Source: Morinoia aosen (Eukaryota; Arthropoda; Malacostraca; Amphipoda; Talitridae). Taken from it: 64,000 bases of DNA. The notes beneath the pieces were generated by a model. It searched no databases. It was given only the letters and a program-made list of their open reading frames with translations, and was not told the DNA's origin. Both the position numbers and the translations under genes were made by a program. This document shows, in pieces, positions 1 to 11,095 of the stretch (its first letter is position 1; the number at the start of each line of letters is the position of its first letter). The stretch lies in assembly GCA_030386875.1 (NCBI GenBank), contig CM059567.1, positions 86,049,130 through 86,113,129 on the forward strand, in the 5' to 3' direction.

Positions 1-117
1 ACTGCGAGTCTACAAAACTTTAGTCAAATGACAACATTACGCACCCAACCGCAACATGCATTGAGCCACTAACCTGCGTTCTGCATTACGTCGTCGTAAC
101 ATGTCCTGACACGGTCT

Positions 118-217
118 GAACCCCGGCCCCGGCCATGGTAAATTTGATAACCCCGGCCCCGGCCATGAAAAATTTGTTGACCCAGGCCTCGGCCAAATTT
201 TCAACCCCGGTCGGTCT
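118..217. repeat. GC-rich tandem repeat, about three 32-33 bp units
   Basis: The motif CCCCGGCCCCGGCCATG recurs with a spacing of about 32 bp, separated by short AAATTTG stretches; a third, degraded copy follows. It is far more GC-rich than the surrounding DNA. The open frame on the minus strand across it (repeated Trp-Pro-Gly-Pro-Gly) is a by-product of the repeat, not evidence of a gene. Confidence 0.75.
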
Positions 218-3200
218 ATAGTCATATCCCTTTGTTCTACTTGTCTGTCATGCTTGGGTTCTTAGTGATAGTGATGCCAAGATCACTTTGTTGGCCTACG
301 GCTTTAATTGGAATATCATTCACTGCATGTAGGAAGTGCTCATTCTTTCTCCCAGTGAGCACTATTTAGTATTAATCGATTTTAAAGCTCATTTGCCAGG
401 TTCCGCTCCATTGAAGAAGACGGTCCGGTCCGAATCTGCTTGAATATTAATTCTGTCCCGCTCGGTGAAGGACCGTGTCTAAGAATCGTTGGATCGCCGA
501 ATTTATTAATTTTCTCATGATTTCGAGATCAAGTTCGCAAAAAAATGATGAAGAGTAGCGGACTTGAAACGCTCCCTTGGCGAACTCCTGAGCATACATA
601 AGTTGTCACTAAATCACTCGTGATTCGCTATATACTCTCTATAAGAGCGACCATGCAGTGTGCCAGTTTAGCACCCATCGTGCGTTGTACTTCTGAATAC
701 CAGGGCTCTCACTTTTACCATAATCATTTTATGGGGAACTTTATCGAAGTCTTTTTGAATTTGAGATCTATGACGTTTATGGCTTTCGTACTGTCGGAGA
801 TTTCGTTAACTTCTCCGAAGAAGGAAAGTACTTTTGTGAGACAGTTGAGTTTTTTCCCGAAACATCTGCTGAGTGCCTGCAATTAATTCTGAATTTGAAG
901 ATGTTTTGTTATTCGGACACAGAACGATCTTTTCATCTTTCTGACGCTTACAGATGACAGGCTTATAGGACAACAGTAATTGGGACTTGTGATTTTACTT
1001 TTTTGAAAATTAGAGTGACTTTAGCCAGCTTCCAATTCTGCGAAACAAGCCCAGTTGCGGGCAATCGATAGATGGTTTATAAGGGCTCTTTGATTTCTTC
1101 AGGTTTCTTTAAGCTTACGGGGAGCTAGGCCAGCAGGGGCAGTTGATTTGCATAAGTTCTAAAGGATTAGCTCTTTTTCTGACTTTTTGCACCGATAATT
1201 ATGTCGTTTGTTGAAGACAGCATGGATGCTTATGGCCTGAGGTTGAGGAATTTCAGTTAAATTCTCCCAGTGAACATTGAAGTTAAGTTCTTATTTAATT
1301 CGGATTTTGGTTTTACTTTTGTCATCTGGGCTTCAAAGTCAATGAAGATCAAAAATCTAATTGTATCTTTGCAAGTCCTTTTTCATTTACGTACATGAAA
1401 TTAATACGTACATTAACATACATTGGGTGTGCTTTGCAAGAGCTGCAACTGTGCTTTTGTAATTCTAATTTTCAAGTCTGATCATCTGTTCGGCGGCTCT
1501 GCAGCCACGAGTGTGCTTCTTGTGATGTGCTTTGTTTTGGTTCATATTAAGTCTTCGTAGATATTTTTGCCTGCCATTTATTTGATGTCTAATCTCCGGT
1601 GTAAATCAGGGGGCATTATCGGTCGGTTTCGGTCGCTCTGTTGGGATTTGATGCTCTGAAGAGGTGAGAATTTCTTCTTTTAAAATCATAAAGCATTCTT
1701 GGGCGTTTTTATTCTACGTTAAGTCTTCGAAATCAGATCTGCTCAGCTCATTCATTAATTCGAAGTATCTCCCTGAATAGATAAGAAATTGCGAGTAAAT
1801 TACAAACTTTTACGAAAATAGTGTTCTATGAAATTATCCAAATCCATAGCTAGAATGTCATGTAAAAACATTTAAGCCCTCAGGCTCAAAGCTTGTAATT
1901 GATATTTTTACTTCAAATTATTTAAAATTTCATTCTGAAAATAGGCATGAAGCTGCGCTGATTCCTGCAAACTTTTTTCAATTAAGCTCCTAGTAATGCC
2001 TACATGTAAGTTACGACAATAATTATTCTCGATCTGAAAGTATTCGACTCTGTATACTTTGCAAAACTGATGGACAGGTGGGTAATTTTTTTTGTAAAAA
2101 TGTAATTTATTTTCTCCTATGAGAAAATTTCTACTTTTCCCTCGGTGCATTAAGGTTCATGGACTTGCCTGCTTGCAAATGTGAAACATCTATTTATTTA
2201 CTCCAGGGCTTCATGCTATATGAAATTAGGTGATGCAACATAACCGTGGATGAAACCTTACAACTTTTAAGCGATTTATCCGAATTCTCTTGCTGGCATA
2301 AATTGCATGAAGTATATTTTCTGCAACTGAAGTATTATTCCTACAATGGGGCATTATTCTTGTTTATGGGAGCGCTTGGACTTGATTTGAATGGTACTGA
2401 TGTCGGTTCTTGGCTCTGATTCGGATGCTAGAAACATAAACGAAGTAACTAGCCTTTATACATTCTAATATTAGGAAAATTGGAAAAATTGGTTGTCATA
2501 ACAGCTGAATGACACCCTGCTGCTTCAGTTTCATGGCAAATAAAGGACCCACTCCCGAGTTGTCGAAACAACCCCAGAACAAACAGCTCTCACTTTGCTT
2601 TGCCCGTTGCACTCATACTTCAAGCTGAAAATTTTGGAAAATACCTAAATTTTTGGAATATTTTCAATACTCGTAGTCTTTACGATATGATTTTCCTACA
2701 GTTTGAACCCACCGAAACGGAATTCTCAACCAAAATCAAATGCACACTAATATATTCTGAAGCCGTACGCACACCGGTTTTGGGGGAGGGTGATACGTTC
2801 AAAAGCCAAAGACTGATGAAACAGTAAACTGTTAGTTTTTTATTCCAGATATAACCAAACAACCGATAATGCTTTTCAGCATTGATTCTTGCCTTTACCT
2901 ACATTTTGATCAAACATTCATGACAATATTCCCTCTAACCCAAATCACGCGTGCGAGTCAGGCCTGAAACTCTCGTGCATAGTATAAGTAAAAGTAAATG
3001 AGTATACTTTTTATGAATGATCTTTGTTCAGTTTTACTAGACGTGCAGGTATAGTTTGTCAATACATCTGAATCATATCCAAGCACTCCCGTGGACTGGA
3101 ATAATGCTTGCAGAAATGATGCCTCATGTCTCTCTATTTTTGCAACAGAATTCTAATGAATGTTGTGAAAATTGTAAGGTATTATCCACGGTCAGGTTAC

Positions 3201-3550
3201 GTTACCAAACTTGACTTAGCATAAATACCTTGAGTAAGAAAACAGATGCTTCAAATATGGTGAATATCACTTGGTGAATCTCGACGCACTGAGAGATAAA
3301 TGAAAATTTTCTCTCTCTAGAAAATAACTTAAGCAGCTTTGGAAATACAGTTGGTTCCATAAATATCCTACGGGAAGTCAAAAGTTCATCTCCAATAAGT
3401 ACACACAATAGGAAAGTAATAAAAAATTAATCTTTTATTGTATTTATGTTCATTTAATGGAAAATTGGGATCTGAGTACAAAACTGGTAAAACATCGTCT
3501 GGATTAGTGCAAAAGTGTCACATGAAAGTTCCAAAGGATACATGATAGTC
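218..3550. other. AT-rich stretch, no gene recognised
   Basis: Only short open frames of fewer than 90 codons occur, on both strands, without recognisable motifs. I see no tRNA, rRNA or transposase remnant here. It reads as ordinary intergenic or intronic insect-type DNA. Confidence 0.6.
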
Positions 3551-3860
3551 TCATACAAGTGTTAGTGAACGTTTTAATCCTCTCCTCAAGTTTTCGATAG
3601 GATTCAGGTTCGGTGACGGACTTGGTAGCCCCATAACTTTATTTTCTACTGCTGAAACCACTCTGCAGAGCCCGTTATGATAGATTTTGTCTTGTTGTCT
3701 TGCTGCAGCGTCCATCATTTTGGAAAGTCAAGTCGTGTACAGACTCTATGAGATTTTCATTCAGGAACACAAAATACATTAGAACATTCATTTCCACGCA
3801 TGCAACGTAAAGTTTCACAGGACCTGCACAGGGGGAAGGTCCTGTCAAGAACGAAACATA
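3551..3860 (-). pseudogene. Tc1-like transposase fragment (C-terminal catalytic part)
   Basis: On the minus strand, 3675-3860 encodes a stretch with LNENLIES followed by FQNDGRCSKTT. This matches the Tc1 transposase pattern in which a LNENL segment precedes the second catalytic Asp in an FQxDNxPxHxS motif. After an in-frame stop and a frame change, 3551-3634 encodes SPNLNPIENL, which corresponds to the SPDLNPIE motif carrying the last acidic residue; the Glu is kept. Only about 100 codons remain, compared with about 340 in an intact Tc1 protein, and stops and frame changes disable it. No inverted ends were found, so the element boundaries are lost. Recognition rests on motif order only. Confidence 0.65.
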
Positions 3861-4520
3861 ATTAAAATTCAGGCCGTTTTCAGGTCGACAAGAGCCGTTA
3901 ATCTCCGGCCGAGAAAGGCCACACACTGCCGGATCACCCGACCGTTGGCCACTCTCGACTACCCCTGGATGAAATTTACACATGAACTGGCCAAAATATA
4001 GGTTTTACCGAAATTTGGCATAGGGTATGAAGTACGCCTGTATCGAACAAATTGAAAAATGAAGCAGCCGTTAACGTATTGCAAGCTTATATCAACTAAA
4101 TTGATGCTTTTCAAATTTTCAGTTCATAGGCAAATGATATTTTGAAACGAATTACGTTTGAAACAATGTATCTTCTATGTTTGAAGCTAATTTTTAATTC
4201 TGAAATGAGTTTGACTGTAGATGGGTAAGTCTGTACCTTGTGAAAGTTTTGTAAAATCTGTAGTGTTTTAGTGCCTAGGTTGATCTTTCGCTTGAGATGG
4301 GCAGTACGTACACATGCAGAGAAGCAGGTGGAGTAACGAACACTCACTCCTCAAACAGTGCCTTGGTTCAACTTGAAACTAGTGAATAATTTGAAATTAG
4401 ACAAATGCGCTAAAAAATGTAAGCTATTTGCTTTTACACCGCACCTATACTTATTTTTATCGACTGTAAATGGTGTGCTGGGAATCACTTATAATAATCA
4501 CTTACGTCGTTTTATGTATA

Positions 4521-4656
4521 CAGGATGTTGGTGGAACTCTTGGTACAAACTTCGGCTACTAGTAGAAAATACAAATTTAAACACTGTTTCACCAGTGAAA
4601 AAATATCGAAAAACGCTTAGTTTTTTAATTATTGGGCTTAGCAGTTTTTAATGCTG
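4521..4656 (+). repeat. Left terminal inverted repeat of the mariner element
   Basis: About 136 bp that match, in reverse complement, 6090-6223 with scattered substitutions and a few short indels. The shared core includes AACGCTTAGTTTTTTAATTA in both arms. Confidence 0.9.
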
Positions 4657-4779
4657 TGCTTCAAGAACTCACGGCGATCCTAGTTAACCACATGCACTAA
4701 TGTTCAATAATAACACACGAGGGTAATAAAAAACGTTAAATAACATGAGGTACTTTAATAAATAATAGAAAGTAACGCA

Positions 4780-5839
4780 TCAAAGTAGGTGTTCAAAATT
4801 TCGACCATTAACATGGCCGAAAGGACACGCTCGACACCTTCGTCGAAGCGAGTTGCGTGGGTTGCCAAACATTCCTGGGTTGTCAGCGATATCTCCAGCA
4901 GCGATTGCAATTCGAGCGACAAAGTCTTCTTCCGACTCCACAGGTGTCGCATAAATCAGAGACTTCAAGTGCCCCCATTAGAAAAATCTAACGGAGTCAA
5001 ATCAGGTGATCTCGGTGGCCAGGCACAGCACCACCACGACCAATCCATCGATTTGGAAATGGTTGGTCAAGAAACCGTCGCACATTTAGAGCATTATGTG
5101 CCGGAGCTCCATCGTGTTGAAACCCAAGTCGTCTACAAATACCTAATGGCACATTTTCCAATAAACCAGGAAGGACTTGTTCAAAAAAGATTTTGTACAC
5201 ATCTCCAGTACGACGCTCTGGCAGAATGTATGGACCAATGAGTTGATTGTACACGATACCTGCCCAAACATTGACAGTGTAGCGATGTTGGTGATGACGT
5301 TCACGGATGACATGAGGGTTGTTCTGCTGCCATGAGTGAAAGTTATGATAATCAAAAATTCCCTCTCGGTTGAAGGTTGCTTCATCCGTAAACAACACAC
5401 ACTCTGCAAAATTGGTATCTTCTAAACCCCCCCCCCGATCTTAAAACCACTGCGCGAATCGCTCACGAGGACCACCATAATAAACGGGAAGGAGACACTG
5501 GACTCTCTGGAAGTGATACGGATGATAATTATTCCGGTTCAATACATGCCACACTGTACTATGGTCACGAATACCCAAAGATGCTGCTGCGGCACGGGTG
5601 CTCGTACGCGGGTATCTACGGAAATGTTCCAACACTTCTTGCTCTCGATGATAATTGATTGGGCGACCAACGTCTACTCTGTTTACCTTTAAACTGCCGG
5701 TTTCCGTCAATCTTAGGTGCAATGCAGTGAATAATCGATGATCATGGACTTCTCGATTAGGGTAACGTTCGTGATAGATTCTCGCGGCACGTCTTGCATT
5801 ACCAATAGCAGAACCATGAATGAAATGCATGTCTGCCAT
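4780..5839 (-). pseudogene. Mariner-type transposase with one stop and one frameshift
   Basis: DDE-type transposase that would cut and paste the 4521-6223 element. It reads leftwards from a Met at 5839 (MADMHFIHGSAIGNARRAAR), about 353 codons in all, a usual length. Order: N-terminal DNA-binding helices (residues about 1-130, with STRAAAASLGI and STVWHVLN), first catalytic Asp in LFTDEATF, second in FQHDGAPAHN, third in a SPDLTPLD motif, then a C-terminal RRCRAC...FEHLL tail typical of this arthropod family. Counting to the last Asp gives 41 residues between the second and third acidic residues. Lesions: a TAA at 5438-5440, next to a run of nine C on the plus strand that does not itself shift the frame, and a one-base deletion near 5030 just before the third catalytic motif. 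Because only two lesions are present, this copy is young. Confidence 0.9.
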
Positions 5840-6089
5840 TTGTGCATTTGTAAGCGATACATCTTACCACTTCAGTGCCACGGTGCATAGCTGACGAAAG
5901 ATACGCATACGCTTCTCACCAGGGTTCGCTAACGTTGACTAGGAATTTCTAGAAATTTCTTGAATCTGTGAATTAATGTTTTAAACTGTAAATAAAACAT
6001 GTTCGATTCTGCCAACACTTGTTCATTCTAATTCCCAATATTGCCCTTATTTCTGTCTGTTGCGGCATCGCTGTTGTGCTCTTGTAGCG

Positions 6090-6223
6090 CAGCATTAAAA
6101 ACTTCTAAGCCCAATAATTAAAAAACTAAGCGTTTTCGATATTTTTTCACTGATAAAGAAGTGTTTAAATTTGTATTTCCTCCTAGTAGCCGAAGTTTGC
6201 ACGAAGAGTTCCACCAACAAGTG
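6090..6223 (-). repeat. Right terminal inverted repeat of the mariner element
   Basis: Partner of 4521-4656, in opposite orientation, ending at the TA of 6224-6225. Confidence 0.9.
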
Positions 6224-6225
6224 TA

Positions 6226-9200
6226 TTAGCATTTCAAAATTTTAAAATCACGCTGTTTGCAGGCCTAATATTTTAAAACTGTTTCACAATGCCCAGGCAT
6301 TGATTTCTAGAACGTGTTGTAATAAGAAGTTCACGGAGTGCACTCTAAACAAGGACAATATGAATGTTCGATGATTTTTCGTGACTTTCTCTCACTCTTT
6401 ACTCGTTAATCCGTGAAGATTAAGAAGGGAAGGTTGCTGCCACTAGAGACAGAAGTCTTGAAAATTAAGGAATGACTTTTAAGATGTATTATCACTCAAC
6501 GTTTAGATATTGTCACGTTAACGTTAGCAATTGCATCCAACTCTTACTTCGTCATGCAAACAACAACTTAGTAGCGCTAGCCGAGTTTTCAACACGCGTG
6601 TTTCAATTGTGGTTCGTGAGAGTCGTGTGGTTAGTGAGGAACACCTAAATCCCATTTAGGAATTTACTGATCGACGGTGAGGTGAGTTTGGAGGAGAGGG
6701 CGAGCGCGCGTGCTGCCCCAGACGTACAATCGAGCGAACCTCAACAAGACCGCAAAACTCCAACCCTCGCTGCAACTTGATCAATACGCTAATCTCATTC
6801 AAAATTGCACCTGATTATCATGCTCATGATCCTGCTCATATCTTGATACCTTCATGCGGGGATATGTTACGTCATCTTCAATGATCACTGCTGTATGGCA
6901 CGATAAGATGCTTAAAAAGTACAGATAAAAAGAAAATAAAGCGCCAAGCCTTAGTAAGTGCGAACCACTTAGCTCTATTTATATTACGAAATAAATCCCT
7001 TGTAGATTAGTTCCGCTAATGTCTAAATTAATTCAACACATGTATACACGACCAATATAATCTCATATTTCAGTTTCCGAGCTGTCATCGACGTTCGTTC
7101 ACTTTGCGTTTTGAAAAAAAACTCTCTGAAACCATCCGTCATGTCATTATTCTGAGCCGTTAGTCAGTCAATTTTTCCCAATTTCTTCATGCTGGCTCAT
7201 GTAAGTCTGTCCCAATTTCCAGTTTAAGACGAGTTCGTTAATTGTTGAAGTAATTGTCGTACTCAACTCATATTGAAGTCTCTAATGTAATAATTTTTCT
7301 CACACTGTTTTAAATGTTTTCTCTTGTTTGAATCCTTCGCTCACAGGGTGTGTGTTACAGAGTTGGTTTCGTTCTCGTTACCTATCGCGATGACGTACTG
7401 GCACTGGCAGCTCAGAATTTGTTTTCTAGGATCTGAAAAGCTTCTATGGCTCGAACAACCCGCAGCTTGCTTCAAGAAATGTAAGCTGTAATGATTGCCA
7501 ACTGTAGATATTTCGATATAAGCAAACTTTGCCATTTTAATGTCATCTCCTCCGTCAGGTAATTACAGCAGTTGGCAATGTTGATGGAGCTGAGAAAAAA
7601 GTCAATTCGCCACGGAATTGACAACAATTTGCAGCCATGGAAAATGCAAGAAGAATAAGTACAAATTTAATTTAGATTACCATTTCAGTCTTTAAATGTG
7701 GGACCATTCTTTGGGAGATATATGTATACAATTTTAATTGTACATACATATTATGTAAGTGTAAAATGTGACCAGTAATGACATGAATTCCAGGGGTAGC
7801 ACGGAACCACGGAACGTCGGCACGAAGTTGCGCAATATCAAAATGGAGTTGCGGAAGACTGTTCTTACCGCAAAAAATGTCGGTGTAGGCCACGGAACGC
7901 TGCTATTACGTAACCGAGAAAAGCAGCAGGGAGCCGCTGAAGGCTGTAGTTACCGAATGGTTCCAATGTAATTAAAAATTTTCTGGCGGTTTCAACAGCA
8001 GAAAACGAGAACGGTGACCAAAAAAAATCCTTCCAGACCTATATACTGTCAACGGTCTTGCTTATCGCGGCAAGGAAACCGTCAAAAAATGGCTTTGATT
8101 TTTAACAGGAGGCCCCTTGTACTTCGTTCAAGATCTTGAAAATTCCCTAGAACATTGATCCGTCCTATTTGAGACGTGAGAAAGTTTGTAGTCTGTTCGA
8201 AAAGGATCACTCGTTTGTTAGACTGCATTCTACTTTACTCAAAGTAGGAGCCATATATTGATTAATGCACGAAAAGGTTTTTGCGTGTGTCCCGTGTTGA
8301 AAAACACCGAAATATTTCCTTGTTTTGGGAATGACAGCGAAAGCAATCACCGAAACGTGGTTTTGAACTGTTTCATGAGAATTTGGAATACCTGGCGGTG
8401 ACTTATCTAGTACGCACTCACTCTGGCAGTTGAACCATACATTGAACGAGAAAAGTTCTGACAATTTATCTCACCTGCGAGCGGTCCTTGTTTGAAATTG
8501 TTCAAAATAACCTTTCTCCTAGCTGGTGGTTATTTGATGACTGATGTTACATGTATAATAAGAAGTCACACTGACTTTATTTGCTTCTTTGATGACAATA
8601 TAGTCTGTAAAATGAGATGAACTTCAGTCAAATTTTTCTCCTAAAAATTTTTTGTGGAAAAATTCTTTTTTTGGCCAGTGTAGACTCTATGTGCTCTGTT
8701 GAAGCTGGTTCGGAGAATACGTTTTGTACATCGGGAATTTACCAAAACTTGAGGCAACCAATTGCTTCACATGCATTCCCTGGACGATTAAGAGCTGCAG
8801 AGAATTTATTTTTACTCCTATTTCAAACTTATTTACATGCATGATTTAGCCGTTCAGACTAAACGAATGGCTCGATATCAAAAGATGTGTTAGTTAAACT
8901 AGCGTGTTTGTCACGTCTAATTGCACAGGTCGCACGCAGTTTTAAAACTGATTGAACATTAGTTTCACGTTTGTATTTGAATGGATCAAAGAATATTGCC
9001 GTTAAATAACCGAATAATTTGATGAGTACCTGTGACTATTCTTTTGTTGTAATTTCAAATCTTGCATTACTCGTATAACACATTGAATTCCTATTTTCAA
9101 AAAGATATTCGGTTTCATTACCGAAATTTATACTAAACTATATGAGGTTGAAGAATTAATTTTTGAAAAACCATCTAATGAATTACTCAGTATACGATAG

Positions 9201-9600
9201 TCAAGTAAGTGAAGAAAATGTACGAAATTAAATAGAACAAACGTCAGCCGTGATTGAAAAATGCAATCTATGTAAAAAGGCAGTTAATGAAGTGGAATAA
9301 CTGATTCGGTCTTGAATTTTAAATGCACGCAGAACATCTTCCGCACAACGTGACAAGTTCCCGAGACATTAAAAAACACTTTATTTATTTTTTTGCCTTT
9401 AGATTGGAATATATGAAATATTCAAGGAAGTGTAGTAACGAAACGAAGTTCTCAATACATTGCATGCAAACGAAATAAATTTCACTGGATATTTTCGCTA
9501 GTACTCACCCTATTAAAAATTAAGGGAGTAGCATGGTTGATTAAGGGAGACAGCGGTGAATTAAAGGAGTATTAAGCAATCCGAGGCCTCTTCCCTTCTG
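6226..9600. other. AT-rich stretch, no gene recognised
   Basis: Open frames are short (longest 85 codons, 8207-8464 minus) and carry no motif I can name. A slightly GC-richer patch lies at 7780-7930 with a 67-codon plus-strand frame that I could not assign. Confidence 0.55.
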
Positions 9601-9660
9601 ACACTTCCAGGGCGCGACTCATAAGCGCGATGCGAGCAAGTTCTCCCATGGTTCTACCAC

Positions 9661-9682
9661 AGGCCACCTGTTCAGGTGGCCT
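9661..9682. repeat. Perfect 10-bp stem hairpin, two-base loop
   Basis: AGGCCACCTG is followed by TT and then its exact reverse complement CAGGTGGCCT. It stands in a GC-richer patch (9590-9730). Function is unknown. Confidence 0.7.
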
Positions 9683-10159
9683 CTAGGCGAAACGTCTGCC
9701 ACCTTTCTCGAGAGAAATGACGGTTACCGTCTTTCGCGTCAGTTTGGAAGTTGGTGTTGTGCGTGACACATGTCTGGATCGTGTCTATATTGTTTAAAAC
9801 GTTTCAAGTAGTGTTAGAGTGTATATCAGTGCGAGTGTGTATTACGTGAGGGTGTATAGTACGTGAGGGTGTCAGAAGAAACAAGAGATAGAAGAGACGT
9901 AGAATGCTGGTCTGTAGAGGCATTATTTCAAGAGCATGAACGGAGCAAGGACTGCTAGCTTCACCACTTCGGTCAATTGATATTTGTGACGATTCATCGT
10001 TGTGGTGGGGCTGGTAGCGAAGGCAAAACCTCAATGTGAGCAATGTAAAAACAACAAAATGTGGAAACCAAACCTGAATTTTCCCTCGTCAGTCTTCAGC
10101 AACCTTTGAATTGAAGGACGTTCTTGAAGGTGATCGACGATGTGTTCAGATACATATTT

Positions 10160-10280
10160 GTGTGTGTGTAGGGGGGGGGGGGGGGGGTGGCGGGGTTGTG
10201 TGTGGGTGTGGGAGTAGGTGTGTGGGAGGGGGGTGTGGGGAGGGTTTGTGTGTGGGGATAGGTGGGGGAGTGTGTGTATA
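10160..10280. repeat. G17 run and TG/GGGTG low-complexity tract
   Basis: A run of 17 G at 10171-10187 is followed by about 90 bases of GTGTGGG-type sequence. Several GGG or longer runs are closely spaced on the plus strand, so G-quadruplex formation is possible. The minus-strand frame rich in Pro/His/Thr across it is an artefact of the repeat. Confidence 0.85.
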
Positions 10281-10451
10281 TAAATAGCCGGTGTAATTAG
10301 GCTCGGGCAAGGTAAAAATATTTTATTTTCCTTTCTAATTTTTTTGTTATGTATATAGCTACGAGTATATTCTTTCAACGACCCTAGGGTATTGTTGCTA
10401 TATTCTTTTCAAGGTACATTTATATTGTTCCCTGCAGGCTTTCGCCTCCAA

Positions 10452-10827
10452 GGCTGCGTACAGCTGATTTCCCATTATTGCACGTTCAACCGTTGACGCT
10501 TCTCAACCAAATATAGCCAGTTGCCCATTAATTACCTTAGTAATTGCGTTGCGAAAACTTCAAGCATAAGTTATACGTCACAAACATGTCCCATTAATGT
10601 CAGCTTAATAATGAACACGCACCCTTGAAATTTTCTGCACATTAGTAGGAATGTATTTAATTTACATACTCTGGTACATTTTTATTGTACTATCAACCGT
10701 GTTTGCTTATGATGAATTGATTAATCGCGCAAGAACTAAGGTAATTCAAGGGCAAACTGGTTATAATCGGTTTGAGCAGTGTGACGGTTTGAAAGTGTGA
10801 CTAATGGGAAATCAGCTGTGCGCAGCC
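10452..10827. mobile_element. MITE-like element with long inverted ends (376 bp)
   Basis: The left end GGCTGCGTACAGCTGATTTC matches the reverse complement of the right end with one mismatch in this span. Weaker inverted similarity continues for over 100 bp on each side (for example ATTACCTTAGT in both arms). The element is almost all inverted repeat with no coding capacity, as expected of a MITE. No clear target duplication was found, so the superfamily is open. Confidence 0.75.
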
Positions 10828-10849
10828 GTTTTTTTTAAATTAAATTAAG

Positions 10850-11095
10850 AGGTGGCCATCCTGGGCCTCTCATGATTCTCCGATGGTGAATAAGAGAAAC
10901 TGGTCGCGCCTTGGGAGCGCGACGGTAGTGCTCCATGCTGAGCCATGCGTGGCCACCGGTTGGGACAGAGGTGCAGGCGCGCCTATAAAGTGGACACTTC
11001 GAAGTTGCCTCATAGGAGACGCATGGATGAAACAACCATGCATATTTGGGAGCGCTCCCAAGAATCACCGATGCCACTCCTATAATTTTTAATAG
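10850..11095. other. GC-richer patch of unknown nature
   Basis: This patch contains several short palindromes such as TGGGAGCGCTCCCA (about 11048-11061) and overlapping 62-80 codon frames on both strands. It lies just right of the 10452-10827 element. It could be a degraded repeat or exon; I found no tRNA-like box that would support a SINE. Confidence 0.3.

Larger units (their letters stand above)
4521..6223 (-). mobile_element. Tc1/mariner-superfamily DNA transposon, nearly full length
   Basis: A 1.7-kb unit is bounded by long inverted ends and flanked by TA dinucleotides at 4519-4520 and 6224-6225, the standard target duplication of this superfamily. The left end starts CAGGATGTTGGTGGAAC; the right end, read on the other strand, starts CACTTGTTGGTGGAAC. 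Between them lies one minus-strand transposase gene with two lesions. The size, TA flank and single gene fit an IS630-Tc1-mariner element. Spacing of the catalytic motifs suggests the DD41D ('rosa'-like) branch. It is a fairly young copy: the ends still match closely and the gene has only one stop and one frameshift. Confidence 0.92.

Noticed and set aside
10883-11092. A SINE or small gene in the GC-rich patch
   Set aside because: No A/B box pair and no poly(A) or target duplication; frames overlap on both strands.
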